From Aricia agestis (lineage: Eukaryota > Arthropoda > Insecta > Lepidoptera > Lycaenidae): a stretch of DNA of 64,000 nucleotides. Numbering within the stretch: the stretch's first letter is position 1; every line of letters starts with the position of its first letter. The stretch spans positions 5,957,001 through 6,021,000 of the forward strand of contig NC_056409.1 of NCBI RefSeq assembly GCF_905147365.1, written 5' to 3'. The notes under the pieces are model-generated. The model ran no database searches. It saw only the letters and a list, made by a program, of their open reading frames with translations, and was not told the origin of the DNA. Below, one piece after another: positions 57,199 through 64,000 of the stretch. The position numbers and the translations under genes are program-made.

Positions 57199-60100
57199 CT
57201 GAAAAAAAATCAAAGAAACTTATACAGGGTGTAACAAAACTACTTGTGATAATATGTAATTATTGTGTATGGGTGCCCTATAACGAGTTCGTTGTAAAAG
57301 TACCATCGCTGAAAGAGTAACTTTTTTTTAACTTTTGTATATAGGAAAGCTCATGATGCTCGTTCGCTTGCCTATACCAATCAATTACGAGCGCTGCTAT
57401 TTTCACGGAGAACTCTATAATATAAGGGACACATACACGCCATTAAGTATTTTATTATATATTAGTTTGTTTTTTTACACAATTATATGTTTCTCAAAAT
57501 AGTAAGAGGTAAGGTTTACCAGCACGTTAAATACAAACATTATTTACACAAACATACGCCGTAGCCCATCACTACAAATTACGTTTAAAAAGGTTAATTT
57601 TATGGCTGTGCCTATCAGTAATTGCATCGCATACATTATGTAACTAATAATATAAATAATAATATAAGACTATTTTTAATTTATATCCTACGGAAACCAC
57701 AATTAAAACAAAGTACGGATTAGATACAGTTACTAACAAAGGATTTTAAACAAAATAATAGGACCTTATTATTGAAAATAAATAATCTAGGTTCCAAGCT
57801 ATATTAGTACGGGAGCCCTAGAACATTTTTTCTTATTACTATCAAGTAAATTTTTTGTGAGTAGCTTCATTTTGATAAGACGAACAACATTTTTATTTAC
57901 GAAAAATCTCGAAAGTGGTAGCTAACAAAGATAGAAAGGATTTCATACTTTGAATTGATAGTCCTAAAATATGGACTGTTTAATTTGTAGGACAATGTTA
58001 CTCTTAATTGAACCTAATATGACTTAATAGTTATATTATTTAACCCGTCGATCGTGAAAAAACGAGACACAATAGAATTTCTATAGTGTCTCGGCCTCCG
58101 GTGATCGTATGGGGCTTGATGAATTAAGAGTAACATTGTTCTACAAATAGAATAATCCATATTTTAGGACCATGAAAATAAAGTATGAAATCCTTTCTAA
58201 TATATAATATTTCTGTTAGCTACCACTTTCAAGATTTTTCGCAGGTAAAAACGTTGTTCGTCTTATCAAAATGAAGCTACTCACAAAAAATTTGCTTGAT
58301 AGTAATAAAAAAAAATTGTTCTAGGGCTCCCGTACTATACTTATTATGCTTTAGTTTGCAGAAAAGATTCGACTAATACTACTGGATGTTAATAAGTATA
58401 GGTATCTTATAAAAAATATTGAGAGATATCAGATAACAACTTACTAAGCCAACCTCTTGTTATATTTTATTACCTACAAGCAAATTAATTAAATTAATAA
58501 AAAGCGGCAGTAATTGTAGGCTAAAATAAAATATAGCATGATGGTAGCAAAGTAGTAGGCAGGATGAAATGAAACAACAGACTCAATAATATGTCGTATA
58601 TTCAAATAATTTACAACCATCATACTATATTCTACAATTATTAAGCTATAGCATTTATGCTAATTATATTAAATTTGTTTGGTATGGTAATTATACTTAT
58701 GACCTTTATAAATTATAATACAGCGAAGGACCCCAAGTTACTCATAGTAATTATAATTACTGTTCATGATTGTATTTAAAAGAATGTCTTAACGAATTTA
58801 ATTAACATTACGTCTTGTTAACCAAACAAGTATTTTTTTACTTTAAGTAAATTAGCCGATTTTATCTCTTTTAGTTAAAATTTTACCATTATTTTAAGGT
58901 GCTAATTACTTGTTTAAATATCACGCCGCCTCTTTTAATACTACAAATAAGTAAAGATAATGTGATATTTAATCAACAAATAACTTTGACAACCTGCGGG
59001 ATGGATATACGCCTACAATAAATTATGCCTCATACAAGTTAGGGTTATTTTCCTTCTGCTTACGTATTTGATTTTGGTAACCGAGGGGTACGTCCATTTC
59101 GGTGCCCGGAAGATCTTTATTTAAGTACGGGGTGGCCTGAGTACTGTTTTCGGGGTCACTCAATAATATCATTGTACACATTACAGCGGCGAACAAGAAA
59201 CCTGACAAAAAAGCCGCTTTGTTATTCTGATATGCATGTAATAGACTATCGAATAAGGTCCATTTTGGTTTCGACGTTTCCTCGGAGTCGCGGTTAGCGT
59301 GGTGTATATTTTGGCTATCGGTTGCGCTGCTATTTGTTTTGGTTTTGGATGCGTCTGCAACATAAATTTGGAGTAAACTTCGTTTTCCTTATGCGTCAAC
59401 TGCCGAGCAGTGCGTGCGCTTTCGATATGTTCGCATAACGGGTGCAAAACCGCTATTTTAACATTATAATAATTATGTTACTTAGAAATGATAAACAAAC
59501 TGTATAAGAGTAGTGCAGTTGACAAGTACCCCCAAAAGTAATTTTAGTTCAAATAAAAGAAATATTTCTACTAAAATTAACTTTGAAACTCTACTGCTTA
59601 AAATCGTAGTACCTAAATAAAAAGCATGTTATTTAGGAGTCTCATAACTTAAGAGGCCTTTATTATTCGGGCAATATATTATGTAAAACGTAAAAATTAT
59701 ATCTTACCATCTCTGTCATACGATACACCGTGTATCTGGCCCGGGGTGTCGTCTTCAATTTCCGCGTACGCGCTTATCAAAGCCTTCTGCTTCTTACTCA
59801 ACGATTTTGGAACCTGTAACATAGTATTTTCATAAGTTGTAATTTACATTACAACTTATTACTTAAGTTACTGGCGCCATTATGACCAAATCCGGGCGCT
59901 AGATCAGTAGTTCTACTATGAGTTTAAAGCTATAGTATTTATCGATACTCGATGCTGACTACGTAAATATTTTGTATGGCGATTTTAGTTCCGCAAGTAA
60001 CCGCTAGAGGCGCTGTAAAATTTGCCATACTAAAAATTTACGTAGTCGGTATCGAGTATCGAAAAATACTATAGCTTTAAACTCATGGTAGAGCTACAGC

Positions 60101-61252
60101 ACTGCATTTAAGGTCCAGTAGATGTGTGTCAAAGTCACTTTATAGAATAGCAAAGTATAAGCCTTGGAGAGATAAAACACAAATCAATGAAATTACCTGT
60201 ATTTTAATGTGCACATAGTGGTCACCGTAACCATGCTGGCTGACCCTCTTCATGCCTTTCTTGGACAGCCGAATTGTGCTGTGAGACGACGTGCCCGGCA
60301 TTATCTACAATAAAAAGTTTTTTTCTTTTTATATTTCCTGTTTCATATGTAGCCATCAAATACAACTATGCAAAAACAAATCTATAATATCTTTTAGTTT
60401 ATTAAAAATTAAAATATTAACCTGTAATGTGTGATCCTCATAGATTCCCTGTATTCTAACTGTACCACCTAGTAATGCTTGTGATACAGAGATCTGAAAA
60501 TAAAAAAGATAATATTATAAGCAAAGCTTCCCACAAACCTGTTGTGTCTATATTGGGGCGGTTTTCGGGTCAAGAGTTTGCGCGACGCCCAAACGTCTAG
60601 CGAACGCAGAAACATGATGTAGTGACCGCCGAACAACCGCTTCGCCCGCAAACCGCCAGTATGATAAGGCCCTAAGGTTCGTAATGTGTTCTACATACAA
60701 TCCTATAAAAAGGCATACTTATAATTTTTTTTTACTATTGTATGTTTTTATAAGCCTCCAAGACTGTGGCAATGTCATTAATCATTACACATGCCACAAT
60801 TTTTGTGGCATGTGTAATGATTTATTTCTTATTATTCTCGATTATTTCTTTTTGTTGTTGATATACTTACAGTGCAATCGGTGTGCACATCAGCTCCATC
60901 TCGTCGGAAGTAATTTGACGCTTCCACTTTGAATGTAATGAAGACCTCGTTATTCCCCACAGCCATCCGCACTGTCTGACCGTCTTCAACCCCAGCAGGA
61001 ACTGGTACTGTCACTTTCTTACGTTGGACCTGCAGTTTTTATATGAAGTGTGAGATATTAAGGTACCATTGAAGAAATTGATACATAGGCAGTTGACCTA
61101 CGTCATTTGGTCAGATTATGTAATTTGTCGGCTGGGTTTGACAAAACGCGACCATTTTCCGTAGGTCGGTCCATCTGTCTATGAATCAACTTCTCTGATA
61201 GTACAATGAGTTTATTGAATAGTAAATTACTAATTAATAATGTAATTAAATC

Positions 61253-61299
<47 letters not shown>

Positions 61300-63751
61300 G
61301 ACAGCAACCTTTGCTGTCTTTTTGTAGGGTTTGTGGAAAAAGCCACTTCACAGTCATAAAACCTTGCATATGTTATAAGCAACGCAATAACCTTGATTAA
61401 TACTAAAAAGCAATGTCGATAATTGAAGATGTGAGTGGAAGAATCGAACAAGTAACATGTCGTAACATACAGACAATAACACATTTTTCCCTTATTATTT
61501 TCATAAAACTTGTAACTTATCTACTTCATAACCTAGCTAATATATCTAGCTACACATGTAATCCACAATTTTTGTATTTCAAATAATTTTTCCGGCCCTA
61601 AAGCCTTTATTTAAGCAAAAAAACGGTAACGGTAAGTTTTTTCATGTTACTTACCTTATTCTTCTACTCACGTCTTGAATTATTATGTAATAGTTGTTGT
61701 TTATCCAAAGCTATCTAATAAATTCTACATACCGATGATCCCTTTCCCTCACACTCTACACAGGGGAACTTAATCAGCATCCTAGTTCCATGGCAATGTC
61801 TACAAGTGGAACGCATTACAAATGGGCCTGAAAATAAATAAAAATATTTTTGTTGGTTTTGAAAAAAAAAAAACAATTTATATTGAAATCTTTTTCCAAT
61901 GCCTACAGCAACAAGTATTGATGATAGAGACAATTTCCTATTATTTAAAAAAAATGTAAACATACAATAAATTTTAAAATTCTAATAAACATATTAATGT
62001 ATATTGCAAATCACAAATTCCATTTTAAAAAATTACTTACCTCTTGAAAAAGTCTCCATGCCAGTTCCATTACAATATGTGCACTTGATAGCCTTTGTGC
62101 CAAGCTCACACCGAGTTCCCTGGCATTTTGGACAGGTGTCCACAACGTTTAGGTTAATGTCTTTATTCACTCCCCGGGCGGCCTCAGTAAACCGAAGGTT
62201 GACAATAACCTATGAACAAAATAGGACAATTATTTCTTGAATGAGTTACATACATTTATAATTACATTAGTATTCTTTATATTAGAAACATTGTTATGTT
62301 ACAACAAACTCTTATATTTAATCAATTAACTAATACATTCTTCTGGCCAATTCTAAGATTTACCAACATATATTTTAAGTTCTACTGATAAATCTTAAGA
62401 TATACTATGGTTCTGGCTTTCAGTAACAGTTTAAAAGTTTAAATATTCAGCCTAACCATGTTCTTCAATACATTAGAAACTATTGTATACTTTTCTACAT
62501 AATATTATACTTGATAAGGTTGGAAGTATCTATGAAAAAATGTATTTACTTCCTGAGCTGCACCATAACCAAACTGACTTTCAGCAAAATCACTGAAACT
62601 TTCACTTTTGAAACCAGCATCTCCAAATATTTTCCGGAACAGCTCCTCTGGGTCTATTGTTGATTTATACTGCCACTGGTGGGTGAAGCCATCGTTTCCA
62701 GTAGGTCCACCACCCATGCCCATTTGCTCTGAAGTTGTGCCAAATGTGTCATATTGTTTACGTTTGCCCTCATCGGACAGAATCTAAAATTTGAAGAAAA
62801 ATTAAAAATTGTCTCAAACTACGATATTTTGATAATCAGATTTATATTTTTTAAGTGTAGGGCTGCCATCACCCAAATTGTCTTTGCCGGTCAGGCACGA
62901 CAAAATTCCCGGACATTTAGCTAAAATGTGGTTATTTCCCCGGAGACCTCTTAAACAGTATTTACGATGTCTTGCCAACTTTTGCTTTTCCAACAAGAAT
63001 TTGTAAAAATCTGACTAACTCAAGTCCGTCCAAGAAACCGTGTGTATGCCTAGCGAGTTTTTATCTTTCGTTATTGCTCCATGACTTAAAAGTTAAATTT
63101 CTCACATCAAAAGTGTCCAGATTTCACCCAGACACTTTGAAAAAACCCAACCGGACGACCTTCAAACGGACGGATGGCAGCCCTATTTAAGTGAAATACT
63201 AACCTCATAGGCTTCAGACACCTCTTGGAACTTTTTAGAAGCTTCTGGATCAGATTGATTTGCATCTGGGTGATACTTCTTAGCTAACTGGTAATATGCC
63301 TTTTTAATATCTTTTGCCGACGCATTTCTAGGCACGCCGAGTACTTTATAGTAGTCGACACGCGCATTAAAAGTGCTAGTAGTGTGTATGAATCGGTGTT
63401 TTGAACCGACTTCGTTATCTGAAATTAATTGAGGTTATGTTTCATGTTGACATAGATAGATGTTTTACCAGACTCCCTGTTTATGAAGACTGGTCAAATA
63501 GTGTTATTTAATAGTAAATAGATCGTATTATTACGAAATATAAGCGCCGGTGATGTAATGTAATGGCAATACTTACATTTAACATTTTTTAGACCGTGCG
63601 GTGCCATTGATACGCAAGGTCCGTTTAAAAAATTATTGCAACTGTTACATTTGTGCACGAATCTACTTCCAGTTTTAGATATATTAGTTTTAAAAGCGGC
63701 ATTTATTGTTTTTTGACTAATAAAACCCAATATACTCCGAGCAGGAGCCAT
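57059..63751 (-). CDS. Mitochondrial DnaJ co-chaperone Tid (DNAJA3 / l(2)tid homologue)
   Basis: Nine shared exons: 63751-63577, 63418-63204, 62783-62550, 62209-62041, 61827-61733, 61029-60871, 60493-60422, 60304-60197, 59813-59708; then a choice of last exon. With exon 10b (57198-57059) the product is 490 residues; with exon 10a (59354-59023) it is 554. The N-terminus is basic and amphipathic, fitting a mitochondrial presequence. The J domain (about 80-145) has the HPD motif at 108-110, which stimulates Hsp70 ATPase. A short glycine-containing linker follows (MGMGGG). The zinc-binding region has four CxxCxG motifs (CPKCQG, CTYCNGTG, CRHCHG, CVECEGKG). The C-terminal substrate-binding domains contain VPVPAGVEDGQTVRM and RVSQHGYGDHYVH; KQKALISAYAE then DTPGQIHGVSYD is diagnostic of the Tid group. 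All joins keep phase. Convergent with the potassium channel. Confidence 0.95.
57223..57482. repeat. Foldback MITE GTGTAACAAAACTAAG family (next to Tid exon 10b)
   Basis: Left TACAGGGTGTAACAAAACTA; right arm diverged (TTTCACGGAGAACTCTATAA, TATTAGTTTGTTTTTTTACA). It sits 24 bases upstream (in transcript sense) of the exon 10b acceptor. Confidence 0.75.
57806..58336. mobile_element. Long-arm foldback element, TAGTACGGGAGCCCTAGAAC family (copy 2)
   Basis: The 20-base ends are exact inverted copies. Arms (GTGAGTAGCTTCATTTTGAT / ATCAAAATGAAGCTACTCAC; GGTAGCTAACA / TGTTAGCTACC) exceed 200 bp. Lies in the intron before Tid exon 10b. Confidence 0.88.
58337..58967. other. Tid intron and 3' flank of exon 10a
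   Basis: AT-rich, nothing recognised apart from the ATTAAA at its right edge. Confidence 0.45.
58968..58973 (-). terminator. Variant poly(A) signal for Tid exon 10a
   Basis: Minus-strand ATTAAA, 50 bases past the exon 10a stop codon. Confidence 0.4.
59023..59354 (-). CDS. Tid alternative last exon 10a (transmembrane tail)
   Basis: Acceptor ATGTTGCAG; the AC start completes Asp with the G left by exon 9. It encodes 110 residues: a polar Ser/Asn/Thr-rich linker, KPKWTLFDSLLHAYQNNKAA, a hydrophobic segment FLSGFLFAAVMCTMILLS, then a polar end (NQIRKQKENNPNLYEA). The hydrophobic stretch is long enough to cross a membrane. Same splice phase as exon 10b, so the two are mutually exclusive ends. 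Alternatively it belongs to a separate gene whose 5' exons I have not found, but the phase match argues for Tid. Confidence 0.65.
59907..60097. repeat. Foldback MITE in Tid intron 8
   Basis: GTAGTTCTACTATGAGTTTA pairs with TAAACTCATGGTAGAGCTAC, and CTATAGTATTTATCGATACT with AGTATCGAAAAATACTATAG; the loop contains CCGCTAGAGGCGCTGTAAAA. Confidence 0.85.
60781..60821. repeat. Palindrome in Tid intron 6
   Basis: ATCATTACACATGCCACAA mirrored by TTGTGGCATGTGTAATGAT around a 3-bp loop. Confidence 0.9.
61064..61204. repeat. Foldback MITE, TTGATTCATAGGCAGATG family
   Basis: Left TACCATTGAAGAAATTGATA...CATAGGCAGTTGACCTACG and right CGTAGGTCGGTCCATCTGTC...ATGAATCAACTTCTCTGATA pair. Single arms of the same family lie near 9300 and 15640. 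It starts 35 bases from Tid exon 6's acceptor. Confidence 0.7.
61256..61296. repeat. (TA)n microsatellite in Tid intron 5
   Basis: About 20 uninterrupted TA units. Confidence 0.95.
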
Positions 63752-63850
63752 TTTAAAAGAAATATGAAATTTTAGAAACTGACGATTGACTGACAGACGT
63801 CATTTGTCAAAAAAGTGACAGTACCAGTGTTGTCAGTGCAAGCGAAAAAA
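63752..63850 (-). promoter_or_regulatory. Possible Tid promoter region
   Basis: The ~100 bases ahead of the Tid ATG contain several TGACA/TGTCA words (GACTGACAGACGTCATTTGT, AAAAGTGACAG, TTGTCAGTG). A repeat begins at 63855, so the promoter must be compact or include repeat DNA. Confidence 0.3.
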
Positions 63851-63854
63851 ATGC

Positions 63855-64000
63855 GTTTTTTTTATGAAATAAGGGGGCAAACGAGCAAACGGGTCACCTG
63901 ATGGTAAGCAACTTCCGTCGCCCATGGGCACTCGCAGCATCAGAAAAGCTGCAGGTGCGTTGCCAGCCTTTTAAGAGGGAATAGGGTAATAGGGGAGGGT
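63855..64000 (-). repeat. SINE-like element with LINE-type tail (cut by window end)
   Basis: TTTTTTTTATGAAATAAGGG, then GGTCACCTGATGGTAAGCAA and AGAGGGAATAGGGTAATAGG. Same family as 8835-9133; the 5' part runs off the window. Confidence 0.85.

Overview
The window looks like moth or butterfly (Lepidoptera) nuclear DNA. It is A+T-rich, its genes are split by long introns with GT-AG boundaries, and it is packed with interspersed repeats of lepidopteran type: a CR1/Jockey-like LINE tail family, a tRNA-derived SINE, and many foldback MITEs. The species is not identified.

Five genes can be supported. (1) 1538-1912 (+): a short odorant-binding-protein (OBP) gene that lacks the first canonical cysteine. 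(2) 7321-7524 (-): a 67-residue putative secreted peptide with its own poly(A) signal. (3) 14534-19842 (+): a classical six-cysteine OBP in three exons. (4) 25913-32693 (-): a four-exon Golgi glycosyltransferase of the beta-1,4-glucuronyltransferase 1 (B4GAT1, GT49) type. (5) 34412-55658 (+): a nine-exon two-pore-domain potassium channel with a strongly altered second selectivity filter. (6) 57059-63751 (-): the mitochondrial DnaJ co-chaperone Tid (DNAJA3), with two alternative last exons, one encoding a transmembrane tail. Genes 4 and 5 are divergently arranged, and 5 and 6 are convergent.

Region by region: 1-14 kb holds two small secreted-protein genes in a sea of repeats. At 14-20 kb lies the second OBP, whose second intron holds an iteron-bearing DNA element. 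20-25.9 kb is gene-poor and carries two MITEs flanked by TTA. 25.9-33 kb is the glycosyltransferase. 34-55.7 kb is the channel; its 12.8 kb third intron holds a tRNA-SINE, a minisatellite and a HARBI1-like fragment, and later introns hold a hAT element with a nested MITE and another MITE. 55.8-56.6 kb is a broken LINE. 57-64 kb is Tid.

The genes do not form one pathway. The two OBPs suggest an OBP cluster; the other three multi-exon genes are unrelated housekeeping or membrane functions. The points most worth checking are the channel's degenerate second pore, the alternative membrane tail of Tid, the OBP that lost its first cysteine, transposon insertions 20-25 nt from splice acceptors, and the large number of spacerless palindromes. 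All exon structures were built by reading splice signals, phase and family motifs by eye; none has transcript support here.
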